64,000 nucleotides of DNA from contig JAHBZM010000001.1 in assembly GCA_019635435.1 (NCBI GenBank), forward strand, positions 1,984,001 to 2,048,000, read 5' to 3'. The notes beneath the pieces are model-generated. The model was not told where the DNA came from, did no database searches, and worked only from the letters and a program-made list of their open reading frames with translations. The position numbers were made by a program, and so were the translations under genes. Positions 6,988-14,846 of this stretch are shown here, one piece after another. Numbering within the stretch: the stretch's first letter is position 1; each line of letters opens with the position of its first letter. The stretch comes from Ramlibacter sp. (GTDB lineage: Bacteria; Pseudomonadota; Gammaproteobacteria; Burkholderiales; Burkholderiaceae_C).

Positions 6988-7467
6988 TCAGCGGCCTGTC
7001 AGGTAGATTTTTTGCAACAGGCGGATCAGCGTTTTGCTTTCGGCGGCGGTCAGCCGCCCGCCCACTTCGCGCTCGAGTTCGGCCGCCGTGATTTCAGCGT
7101 CGCGCATGAGCTTCTGGCCGGCGGCGGTCAGGTGCAGGCCCATGGCCCGGCCGTCGTGCGGGTGCGGGCGGCGCATCACGAGATCGCGCTTCTCGAAGTT
7201 GTTGATCATGCCCACCAGGTTGGGCGGCAGCATGCCCAGCGTGTTGCACAGCTGGCGCGAGGTGATGCCGGCGTTGTGCGTGATCAGCGACAGCACCGAG
7301 AAGTCCACCGGCCGCAGGCCATACACCGCCATGCGGTCAAGAAACACCTCGATCACCGACAGCGCGGCGCGGCGTGCGTTGTAGCCGATCAGGCTTTCGA
7401 GGTAGCTCGCGTCAACTTGCTCGACGCAGGGGGCGGCTTTGCGTGGGGTCATGGTTGGGGCGGGCAT
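6988..7467 (-). CDS. MarR-family transcriptional regulator
   Basis: A 159-residue MarR-type winged helix. The recognition region is 'FSVLSLITHNAGITSRQLCNTLGMLPPNLVGMINNFEKRDLVMRRPHPHDGRAMGLHLTAAGQKLM', with the conserved D-x-R wing. It lies 64 bases downstream of the tannase/feruloyl esterase gene on the same strand, at the end of the hydroxycinnamate operon. MarR repressors of this kind (FerR/HcaR type) are known to sense hydroxycinnamoyl-CoA and repress ferulate genes. That role here is inferred from position. The candidate operator is 17514-17526. Confidence 0.85.
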   Translation of the reverse strand: MPAPTMTPRKAAPCVEQVDASYLESLIGYNARRAALSVIEVFLDRMAVYGLRPVDFSVLSLITHNAGITSRQLCNTLGMLPPNLVGMINNFEKRDLVMRRPHPHDGRAMGLHLTAAGQKLMRDAEITAAELEREVGGRLTAAESKTLIRLLQKIYLTGR

Positions 7468-7531
7468 TGCGGGGTTCAGGCGGTCAGGGGCGTGAGCATA
7501 GCCGCACGCGCCGTGTCATCAGCCATGGATT

Positions 7532-9250
7532 TCAGCGGCATGCAAAGCTGGCCGCGTCTTCCGGATTGCCGTGGCCCTGGTAGGTGGCGACGGTGGGGTA
7601 GGCGCACAGCGGCCTGGTGCGGGTGGCCGGCCATTCGCGGGGCAACTCGGCGTTCGCGCCGCCCGCGTTACCGGCGCCGCGCACGGCGGCCGTGACGGCC
7701 TGGGGCGCCACACCGTGCTCCACCCATTCAACCAGCGGTGTGAGCAGGTCAAACTGGTCGGCGGCGGGTCCGCCGCTGCAATGGTTCATGCCGGGCACCG
7801 GAAAGTAACGCGCGAAGCCGGCGGCCTGGCCGCCCTGCGCCTTGTCGAGCCGTTCCATCCATTGGCGGGTGTCTTCCGCGGAAAAAATCGGGTCGCTCAC
7901 GCCGTGAAAGATCACCATCTTGCCGCCGCGAGCCCGCAGGCCCGCGAGATTGACCGGGTTCTCCTGGCCGGGTGGGGTCATCAGCGCCAGGCCGGATTCC
8001 GTGTAGGTGTTGTTGGTGGCCGAGAACCGTTGCAGCCGCGCGCTGACATCGTCGGTCAAGGGATCGACCGGGCCCGGCGGAACGCTGAACACGGTGCCCG
8101 TTGACAGCGGGTCCAGCGCGAGCGAGTTGATGAATTTCCAGGTGGCCCAGTTGTCACCGGCCACACCGGTGTCGTAGGCAAAAGCCGCGTAAAGCGGCTG
8201 ACCCGACGAGGTGGCGCCGCCAGCGAACACGCGGGCAATCACCTGCTTCTGGGCAGCGCTCAGGCAGCTGCCGTTGCGGTTCCCCGTGCAGGTGGGCACG
8301 TCGGCCGCGACGCTGAATCGCGCCTGGCAGGCCTGGGTGGCCTGCACCATGCCGTCGCGCAGGCCGTCCAGCGCGTCGCACTTGTCGGCGATGGCCTTGG
8401 CCATCAGGTGACGCTCGTCGGGCGTGAAGCCGCTGCCCAGGTCGGGCAGCGTGGCATTGGGGTTCATCGGGTGCCTGACGGTCGCGCCCGCGGTGGCCAC
8501 GGCGTGCCACTGCTGGGCTCCCCACAGCTGGGCGACCGCGGCATTGGGCAGGCGATAGCCGGGGGCGCCCACGAGGTAACCGTCGTACTGGTCGCCGTAG
8601 CGGGCGGCGGCCACCATGGCATGCCGGCCGCCGTTGGAACATCCCCCGATGTAGGACCGGTCAGGGCCCTTGCCATAGGCGGCCTGGATCAGGCTCTTGG
8701 CCATGGGGGTGAGCTTGCCCACGGCCTTGTAGCCATAGTCGAGGCGGGCTTCAGGCTCCAGGCCGAAGACCGTCGTCTGCCGACCCGTGTGGCCGGCATC
8801 GGAACTGATCACGGCAAAGCCCTGCATCAGCGCGCCACCGAGCGGGCCGCCGCCCAGCGCGCCCAGCGCCTCGCGCACGCTGCCGTCCAGTCCGCCGTTG
8901 CCCTGGTAGTAGAAGCGGCCGTTCCAGGCGTCGGGCAACCGCATCTCAAAGGCAATGGCATAGGTCTGCCCGTCGGAGCCCTTGCGCTCGTGCATGCGGC
9001 CCTTGACCAGGCAGTGGCCGGGCACGGGCCTTGCCCCCTGCTTGAGCGCGCCCGCGGCGACCGGCACGGCGGAATCAAGATGGGTTTGATCAAAGCGGAA
9101 GCTGGCTGCCAGGGTGGCGCATTCGCGCAATGGACCGGGCACGGCGGCCTGCAGAACGGGTGGTGCTGCGGTCGGAGAGGGCAGCGTCCCGCAGGCGCTG
9201 GCCAGCAGCGCGGCAACGGCGCAGGCGGTGAATTTCAGGGGCCGGTTCAT
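7532..9250 (-). CDS. Tannase/feruloyl esterase family lipoprotein
   Basis: A 572-residue protein. The N-terminus MNRPLKFTACAVAALLASAC is a lipoprotein signal with lipobox LASAC (Cys20), so it is membrane-anchored in the envelope. The catalytic nucleophile lies in 'YIGGCSNGGRHAM', where the family has a Cys directly before the Ser. The matching 'PGMNHCSGG' near the C-terminus supplies His and the disulfide-partner Cys, and 'FHGVSDPIFSAEDT' supplies the Asp. The family hydrolyses gallate or ferulate esters; the neighbouring feruloyl-CoA synthase favours hydroxycinnamate esters. Its start overlaps the livF stop by 4 bases; a longer upstream reading in this frame is an overlap artefact. Confidence 0.9.
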   Translation of the reverse strand: MNRPLKFTACAVAALLASACGTLPSPTAAPPVLQAAVPGPLRECATLAASFRFDQTHLDSAVPVAAGALKQGARPVPGHCLVKGRMHERKGSDGQTYAIAFEMRLPDAWNGRFYYQGNGGLDGSVREALGALGGGPLGGALMQGFAVISSDAGHTGRQTTVFGLEPEARLDYGYKAVGKLTPMAKSLIQAAYGKGPDRSYIGGCSNGGRHAMVAAARYGDQYDGYLVGAPGYRLPNAAVAQLWGAQQWHAVATAGATVRHPMNPNATLPDLGSGFTPDERHLMAKAIADKCDALDGLRDGMVQATQACQARFSVAADVPTCTGNRNGSCLSAAQKQVIARVFAGGATSSGQPLYAAFAYDTGVAGDNWATWKFINSLALDPLSTGTVFSVPPGPVDPLTDDVSARLQRFSATNNTYTESGLALMTPPGQENPVNLAGLRARGGKMVIFHGVSDPIFSAEDTRQWMERLDKAQGGQAAGFARYFPVPGMNHCSGGPAADQFDLLTPLVEWVEHGVAPQAVTAAVRGAGNAGGANAELPREWPATRTRPLCAYPTVATYQGHGNPEDAASFACR

Positions 9251-9993
9251 GGGGTCTCCTTCTGGGGGGCCTTGGTGGCGCCCAGGTAAGTCTCGATCAC
9301 GCGCGGGTCCCCGGCCAGTTCCTGGGCCGGGCCCTGCAGGGCAATTTCGCCGGTCTCCAGCACATAGCCGTGATCGGCCACCTCGAGCGCGGCGCGCGCG
9401 TTCTGCTCCACCAGCAGGATGCTCACGCCGGTCTCGCGCAGCTGGCTGATGGTGTGGAAGATCTCGCGAACCACCAGCGGCGCCAGGCCCAGGCTGGGCT
9501 CGTCGAGCATCAGCACCTTGGGGTCGCCCATGAGCGCGCGGCCCACGGCCAGCATCTGCCGCTCGCCGCCCGACAGGGTGCCCGCCAGCTGCGCGCGGCG
9601 TTCCTTGAGCCGGGGAAAAATCTCGTAGACCTTCTCCAGGCCGCGGCGCCACTGGCGCTGGCCCAGCCGCATCCGGCGGTAGCCGCCCAGCACCAGGTTG
9701 TCCTCGACGGGCATGGTGCTGAACAGCTCGCGCTTCTCGGGCACCAGCGCCAGGCCCATCATCACGCGTTCCTCAAGGGTGGTCAGCGCGATGGGCTGGC
9801 CGTCAAAGCGGATCTCGCCGCGCGCCGGCAGCACGCCCATCAGCGCATTGAGCAGGGTGCTCTTGCCCGCGCCATTGGGGCCGATGACGGTGACGACGTT
9901 GCCGCGTGGCAGCGACAGGTCCAGGCCGGTGAGCACTTCGGCCTTGCCATAGCCCGCGTGCAGGCTTTTGACTTCAAGGAGGGGGCTGATCAT
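9247..9993 (-). CDS. Liv-type ABC transporter ATP-binding protein (LivF-like)
   Basis: A 248-residue ATPase. The Walker A is 'GPNGAGKSTLL', the signature 'LSGGERQMLAVGRAL' and the Walker B 'VLMLDEPSLGLAPL', followed by H-loop region residues. The C-terminal 'HGYVLETGEIALQGPAQEL' is typical of LivF. It energises uptake together with the fused LivMG. The ATG at 9993 is preferred because it sits 4 bases after the livMG stop; an in-frame ATG 21 bases earlier overlaps that gene. The operon places it with ferulate genes, so the cargo is probably an aromatic acid rather than an amino acid. Confidence 0.92.
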   Translation of the reverse strand: MISPLLEVKSLHAGYGKAEVLTGLDLSLPRGNVVTVIGPNGAGKSTLLNALMGVLPARGEIRFDGQPIALTTLEERVMMGLALVPEKRELFSTMPVEDNLVLGGYRRMRLGQRQWRRGLEKVYEIFPRLKERRAQLAGTLSGGERQMLAVGRALMGDPKVLMLDEPSLGLAPLVVREIFHTISQLRETGVSILLVEQNARAALEVADHGYVLETGEIALQGPAQELAGDPRVIETYLGATKAPQKETP

Positions 9994-9997
9994 GGTT

Positions 9998-11764
9998 TCA
10001 GTGCTCCGTGCCAAGGTAGGCGGCGCGCACGGCCGGGCTGGCCTGCACTTCGGCCGGGGTGCCTTCCATCAGGCGGGTGCCGAACTCCATGACCACGATG
10101 CGGTCGGTCAGGCCCATCACGAAATCAATGTCGTGCTCCACCAGCAGGATGCTCATGCCCTCGCCCTTGAGCTGGCGCAGGATGTCGGCCAGCGCCTGCT
10201 TCTCCTTGTGCCGCAGGCCGGCGGCCGGCTCGTCGAGCAGCAGCAGGGCCGGGTCGGTGCACAGGGCGCGCGCGATTTCCATGAGCCGCTGCGGGCCGAG
10301 CGCGAGGTTGCCCGCCAGTTCATGCATGTGGTCGGCCATGCCGATGCGCGCAAGCTGGCGCTCGGCCTCGGCGAACAGCTGGCGTTCCTCGGCGCGGTCC
10401 AGCCGCAGCATGGCGCGCAGCGTGCCCGAGCGCGTGCGCAGGTACCCGCCCAGGGCCACGTTCTCGAGCACCGTCATCTCGGGGATCATCTTCACGTGCT
10501 GGAAGGTGCGCGAGATGCCCCGGCGCGCAATGCCGCGCGAGGGCAGGCCCGTGATGGGGGCGCCGCGAAACTTCACCGACCCGCTGGTGAGGCCGAGCAC
10601 GCCGGTGATCAGGTTGAAGGTGGTGGACTTGCCCGCGCCATTGGGGCCGATCAGGCCCACGATGTCGCCCGCGTTGATGCCAAAGCTCACGTCGTTCACG
10701 GCCACCAGGCCCCCAAACTCCTTGCGCACCTGGTCGACCTCGAGCAGGGCTTCACCGCGGGCCGGCTTGCCGCGCAGCGGCAGGGGCGCTGCATGGGCCC
10801 AGTCGCGCACGCGCGGGCCGGCGGGCAGCCAGCGGCCCACGAAAGTCCACAGGCCATCGGGCGCGTACTTGAGCACCACCACCAGCACGATGCCAAACAC
10901 GATGGTTTCAAAGTTGCCGCTGGTGCCGATCAGCTGCGGCAGCAGCACCTGCAGCTGGTCTTCCACGATGCGGACCACCGCCGAACCCAGGAACGCGCCC
11001 CACACATTGCCAATGCCGCCGAGCACCGCGATGAACAGGTACTCAATGCCCTTGCTGATGGAAAACGGCGTGGGGTTGACCGTACGCTGGAAATGCGCAA
11101 ACAGCCAGCCCGACACCGCCGCCAGCACGGCCGCGGTGATGAAGGCCACGAGCTTGTAGCGCAGCGTGGAGATGCCCATGGCCTCGGCCATGGTGGAGCC
11201 GCTCTTGAGCGAGCGGATGGCGCGGCCCGGCCGCGAATCGAGCAGGTGCGTCACGGCCAGGGCGGCCAGCAGCGCCAGCACCCAGATCACGCCGTGCAGG
11301 CCGCGGCCGGTGCCCAGGTCGTGGCCGAACAGGTGCAGCGACGGGATGCCCAGCAGGCCGTCGTATTTGCCCAGCCACTCCATGTTGGCCATGGTGTAGT
11401 TCAGTGCCAGGCCCCAGGCAATGGTGGCCAGCGGCAGGTAGTGGCCCGACATGCGCAGCGTGACCAGGCCCAGCAGCAGGGCCGTGACCACCGCAATGCC
11501 CACGCCGGCAAACAGCGTGAGCCATGGCGACACGCCCATCTTGGTGGCCAGAAAGGCCGCGGTGTAGGCGCCAATGCCCACAAAGGCCGCCTGACCGAAC
11601 GAGGTGAGCCCGCCCACGCCCGTGAGCAGCACCAGGCCCAGCGCCACCATGGCGTACAGGCCGATGTAGTTGCTCTGCGTGATCCAGAAATCGGGCACCG
11701 GCAATGCCGGCAGCACCAGCATGAACAGGGCGAAAAGGGGAAAGGTAAAACGGCGCACCACCAT
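9998..11764 (-). CDS. Fused ABC permease/ATP-binding protein (LivM-LivG fusion)
   Basis: A 588-residue natural fusion. Residues 1 to about 320 are a LivM permease with about eight to ten hydrophobic segments ('LYAMVALGLVLLTGVGGLTSFGQAAFVGIGAYTAAFL'). After a short basic Pro/Ala linker near residues 320-338, a LivG ATPase begins at 'LLEVDQVRKEFGGLVAVNDVSF'. It has Walker A 'GPNGAGKSTTF' and Walker B 'LLLLDEPAAGL'. It transports substrate delivered by the binding protein at 12822. One base separates it from livH, and livF follows 4 bases downstream. Such fusions occur in other Burkholderiales aromatic-acid operons. Confidence 0.93.
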   Translation of the reverse strand: MVVRRFTFPLFALFMLVLPALPVPDFWITQSNYIGLYAMVALGLVLLTGVGGLTSFGQAAFVGIGAYTAAFLATKMGVSPWLTLFAGVGIAVVTALLLGLVTLRMSGHYLPLATIAWGLALNYTMANMEWLGKYDGLLGIPSLHLFGHDLGTGRGLHGVIWVLALLAALAVTHLLDSRPGRAIRSLKSGSTMAEAMGISTLRYKLVAFITAAVLAAVSGWLFAHFQRTVNPTPFSISKGIEYLFIAVLGGIGNVWGAFLGSAVVRIVEDQLQVLLPQLIGTSGNFETIVFGIVLVVVLKYAPDGLWTFVGRWLPAGPRVRDWAHAAPLPLRGKPARGEALLEVDQVRKEFGGLVAVNDVSFGINAGDIVGLIGPNGAGKSTTFNLITGVLGLTSGSVKFRGAPITGLPSRGIARRGISRTFQHVKMIPEMTVLENVALGGYLRTRSGTLRAMLRLDRAEERQLFAEAERQLARIGMADHMHELAGNLALGPQRLMEIARALCTDPALLLLDEPAAGLRHKEKQALADILRQLKGEGMSILLVEHDIDFVMGLTDRIVVMEFGTRLMEGTPAEVQASPAVRAAYLGTEH

Positions 11765-11765
11765 G

Positions 11766-12803
11766 TCAGTGTTCCTCGCTGTGCGGGTCGCGCAGGGAGC
11801 GCCACAGCAGCACCGGCAGGATGGCGCTGAACACGATCACTTCCTTGAAGGCGCTGGCCCAGAACGAGCCAAAGCTCTCCAGCAGGCCCACGCCCAGCGC
11901 GCCCACCAGCGCCAGCGGGTAGCTGGACAGGCCGGCAAACACCGCCGCCACAAAGCCCTTGAGCCCGATCAGGAAACCGGTGTCATAGAACACCGTGGTG
12001 GTGGGCCCGATCAGCAGGCCCGACAGCGCGCCAATGAAGGCCGCCATGGTGAACGACAGGCGCCCCGCGCCAATGGTGGAGATGCCCATGAGCCGCGCGC
12101 CCAGGCGGTTGACCGCCGTGGCGCGCAAGGCCTTGCCATACAGCGAGCGCTCGAAGAACAGCCACAGCGCAATGATGAGCGCGATGGACGCAAAGAAGAT
12201 GATCACCGTCTGCCCGCTCAGCGTGACCGGGCCGATCGAAAAGCGCGCGTCCCAGAAGCTCGGGTTGCGGAAACCCTCGGCGCCAAAAAAATAAAGGCCC
12301 AGGCCCACCAGCGCAAAGTGGACACCGACCGACACGATCAGCAGCACCAGCACGGTGGCGTCGGCCAGCGACTCATAGGCCAGCCGGTAGATCAGCGTGC
12401 CAAACGGCGTGACCAGGGCCAGCGTGAGCAGCGCCTGCGCCACAAGGGGCAGGCCGCGCGGCGCGGCCCAGAAGGCCACCAGGGAGATGGCCACGGGGTA
12501 GGCCAGCGTGCGCAGCACGGTGCGCGCGATGCGCCCCGCGCCATGCTGCAGGCGAACGCCGTTCCACACATCGGAAACAGCCACCGCGCCCGCCAGCACC
12601 AGCAGGAACCACACGGTGCCCGGCACCTTGCCGGCCTGCAGCAGCGCCAGCGTGAGCGCGCCAAACGCAACGAACTCGCCTTGCGGGATGAAGATCACCC
12701 GCGTCACGGCGAACACCAGCACCGTGGCCAGGGCCAGCAGCGCGTAGATCGCGCCGTTGGTCAGGCCGTCCAGCGCCAGGATGCTGGCAATCGAAAAGTC
12801 CAT
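11766..12803 (-). CDS. Liv-type ABC transporter permease (LivH-like)
   Basis: A 345-residue inner-membrane permease beginning 'MDFSIASILALDGLTNGAIYALLALATVLVFAVTRVIFIPQGEFVAFGAL', the standard LivH start. Several further hydrophobic spans follow, with the EAA-like loop 'AVNRLGARLMGISTIGAGRLSF'. It is longer than typical LivH (about 290-310) because of an extra hydrophilic insertion around residues 85-110 ('SDVWNGVRLQHGAGRIART'). It pairs with the LivM half of the fusion to form the transmembrane channel. Confidence 0.92.
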   Translation of the reverse strand: MDFSIASILALDGLTNGAIYALLALATVLVFAVTRVIFIPQGEFVAFGALTLALLQAGKVPGTVWFLLVLAGAVAVSDVWNGVRLQHGAGRIARTVLRTLAYPVAISLVAFWAAPRGLPLVAQALLTLALVTPFGTLIYRLAYESLADATVLVLLIVSVGVHFALVGLGLYFFGAEGFRNPSFWDARFSIGPVTLSGQTVIIFFASIALIIALWLFFERSLYGKALRATAVNRLGARLMGISTIGAGRLSFTMAAFIGALSGLLIGPTTTVFYDTGFLIGLKGFVAAVFAGLSSYPLALVGALGVGLLESFGSFWASAFKEVIVFSAILPVLLWRSLRDPHSEEH

Positions 12804-12821
12804 TGCGTGAGGCTCCGCGCT

Positions 12822-13952
12822 TTACTTCTCGACGACGAACTTGCCGCCCACGACCTTCATGAGCACGCCGGTTTCGTCGGTGTAGCCCCAGTGGTCGTCC
12901 TTGGTCCAGTTCATCACGCCATGCGAGAAGATGGTGCGGCCCATGGTCTCGATGCCGTCACGCAGCGCGGCGCGGAACTCGGGCGTGCCGGGCTTGGCCT
13001 TCTTGAGCGCGCCGGGCAGCACTTTCTCGAGCACGATGGCGGCGTCATAGGCGTGGCCGGCAAACTGGTTGCGCTGGCCGGCACCCATCAGCGCTTCGTA
13101 CTTGGTCACGAAGTCGATCGAGGCTTTCTTGGACGGGTGGCTGTCGGGCAGCTGCTCGGCCACCACGGCCGGGCCGGAGACCACATAGGCGCCTTCCACG
13201 TCCTTGCCACCGATGCGCACCAGGTCGGGCGTGGCGGCGGCGTGCGTCTGGTAGACCTTGCCCTTGTAGCCGCGCTCGATCAGCGCCTTGTGCGGCATGG
13301 CGGCGCCGGAACCCGAGGCCACCACCAGCATCGCGTCGGGGTTGGCCGAGACCAGCTTGAGCGCCTGCGGCGTGGCGCTGGTGTCGGTGCGGGCGAAGCG
13401 CTCCACGGCCACCACCTTGATGCCGGCCTTGGCGGCGCGGGCTTCAAGTTCCTTGAGCCAGAGTTCGCCGTAGGCGTCGGTGTAGCCCAGGAAGCCCACG
13501 GTCTTGACGCCGCTCTTCACCATGTGCTCGATGATGGGGTGCGCCATCACGCCAAAGCCCTGGGGCAGGCGGAACAGCCAGTGGTCCTGGCCGGGCGGCA
13601 CGCCCACGGGCGCGGCCGACAGCTGCACCGTCTTGCCTTCGGCGATCACCGGGGCCATGGCGGCCGAGGTGGCCGTGATGCACGAGCCGATGATGATGTC
13701 CACCTTGTCTTCGGTCAGGAAGCGGCGGGCATTGGTCACGCCCTTGCCCGGGTCGGTGGCATCGTCCAGGATGATGAGGTTGATTTTTTCGCCGGCGATG
13801 GTCTTGGGGAACAGCTTGAACTGGTTCTGCATCGGGATGCCCAGGCCCGAGCCGGGGCCGGTGAGGGCGATGCTGACGCCGACGTTGACGTCGGCCATGG
13901 CCGAGCCGGCCAGCAGGATGGTCATGGCGACCAGGGTTTTCTTGAATTTCAT
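12822..13952 (-). CDS. Periplasmic substrate-binding protein of the Liv-type ABC transporter
   Basis: A 376-residue LivK-like protein with signal peptide MKFKKTLVAMTILLAGSAMA, cleaved before DVNVGV. The mature protein starts 'VNVGVSIALTGPGSGLGIPMQNQFKLFP', the usual type I periplasmic-binding fold opening. It captures the ligand for LivH/LivMG/LivF. It lies between the short-chain dehydrogenase and livH in a catabolic operon, consistent with binding aromatic acids such as hydroxycinnamates. The ligand is inferred from context only. Confidence 0.92.
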   Translation of the reverse strand: MKFKKTLVAMTILLAGSAMADVNVGVSIALTGPGSGLGIPMQNQFKLFPKTIAGEKINLIILDDATDPGKGVTNARRFLTEDKVDIIIGSCITATSAAMAPVIAEGKTVQLSAAPVGVPPGQDHWLFRLPQGFGVMAHPIIEHMVKSGVKTVGFLGYTDAYGELWLKELEARAAKAGIKVVAVERFARTDTSATPQALKLVSANPDAMLVVASGSGAAMPHKALIERGYKGKVYQTHAAATPDLVRIGGKDVEGAYVVSGPAVVAEQLPDSHPSKKASIDFVTKYEALMGAGQRNQFAGHAYDAAIVLEKVLPGALKKAKPGTPEFRAALRDGIETMGRTIFSHGVMNWTKDDHWGYTDETGVLMKVVGGKFVVEK

Positions 13953-13998
13953 GAATGTCTCCTAGGGTCTTGGGGGGTCTAACGGCGGGAAAAAGGGG

Positions 13999-14763
13999 TC
14001 AGCGCGGCGCCATGCGCAGGGCGCCATCGAGCCGGATCACCTCGCCATTGAGGTGGGTGTTGGTCACGATGTGGGCGGCCAGCTGGGCAAATTCCTCAGG
14101 CTTGCCCAGGCGCGGCGGGAACGGGATGCTGGCGGCCAGGGAGGCCTGCACCGGCTCGGGCAACTGCTTCATCAGCGGCGTGGCAAACAGGCCGGGAGCG
14201 ATGGTGCAGACGCGGATGCCGTGCTGCGCCAGGTCGCGCGCCATGGGCAGCGTCATGCCGACCAGCCCGCCCTTGGAGGCGCTGTAGGCCTGCTGGCCCA
14301 CCTGGCCGTCATACGCGGCCACCGAAGCCGTGAACATCATCACGCCGCGCTCGCCGTCCTCCAGGGGCGCCAGTTTGGCGCACTCGGCGGCAAACAGGCG
14401 GCTGGCGTTGTAGGTGCCGACCAGGTTGACGTTGATGACCTTGGCGAAGTCTTCCAGCGGCGCCGGGCTGCCGTCCTTGGCGACCACGCGCCTGGCGGTC
14501 CCGATGCCCGCGATGTTCATGAGAATGCGGGCCGGGCCGTGGGCCGCGGCGGCGGCGCCCATGGCGGCCTGCAGGCTCTCGGTGTTGGTGATGTCACACG
14601 CAAAGGCCGCGCCGCCGATCTCGGCCGCCACCTTCTGGGCGTTGGCAAGGTTGACGTCGAGAACGGCCACTTTGGCGCCCAGCCGGGCCAGCTCGCGCGC
14701 GGTGGCCTCGCCAAGGCCCGAGCCACCGCCGGTGACGAGTGCCGCTTGTCCCTGGATGTTCAT
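13999..14763 (-). CDS. Short-chain dehydrogenase, 3-hydroxyacyl-CoA dehydrogenase (HSD10-like)
   Basis: A 254-residue classical SDR. The cofactor motif is 'VTGGGSGLGEATARELARLGAKVAVLDVN', where the Asp after the second strand predicts NAD. The catalytic Tyr/Lys is 'QQAYSASKGGLVGMTL', and the C-terminal 'THLNGEVIRLDGALRMAPR' is typical of type II 3-hydroxyacyl-CoA dehydrogenases. Between an enoyl-CoA hydratase/feruloyl-CoA synthase pair and the ABC transporter, it would oxidise the beta-hydroxy-phenylpropionyl-CoA formed from feruloyl-CoA. That implies a beta-oxidative side-chain route. Reaction by family; aromatic substrate inferred. Confidence 0.88.
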   Translation of the reverse strand: MNIQGQAALVTGGGSGLGEATARELARLGAKVAVLDVNLANAQKVAAEIGGAAFACDITNTESLQAAMGAAAAAHGPARILMNIAGIGTARRVVAKDGSPAPLEDFAKVINVNLVGTYNASRLFAAECAKLAPLEDGERGVMMFTASVAAYDGQVGQQAYSASKGGLVGMTLPMARDLAQHGIRVCTIAPGLFATPLMKQLPEPVQASLAASIPFPPRLGKPEEFAQLAAHIVTNTHLNGEVIRLDGALRMAPR

Positions 14764-14773
14764 GGTGAGAGGT

Positions 14774-14843
14774 CCTTTTTGCTATGAAAAGTAGAGCATG
14801 AAGTGGCCGCCGGTCCTGGACTCCAGGCCTTTTTGGCTTGAAA
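14774..14843 (+). repeat. Short interspersed repeat family C, copy between SDR and feruloyl-CoA synthase genes
   Basis: The copy runs from CCTTTTTGCTATGAAAAG through GGCCGCCGGTC and the palindromic core CTGGACTCCAG to CCTTTTTGGCTTGAAA. It fills nearly all of the 83-base gap between the two genes. It matches the copy at 32267-32339 over most of its length, in the same orientation. Confidence 0.75.
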
Positions 14844-14846
14844 CCG

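Noticed and set aside
9251..9652. N-terminal extension of the tannase frame upstream of 9250
   Set aside because: It overlaps livF entirely, and the lipoprotein signal at MNRPLKFTAC is an excellent start.
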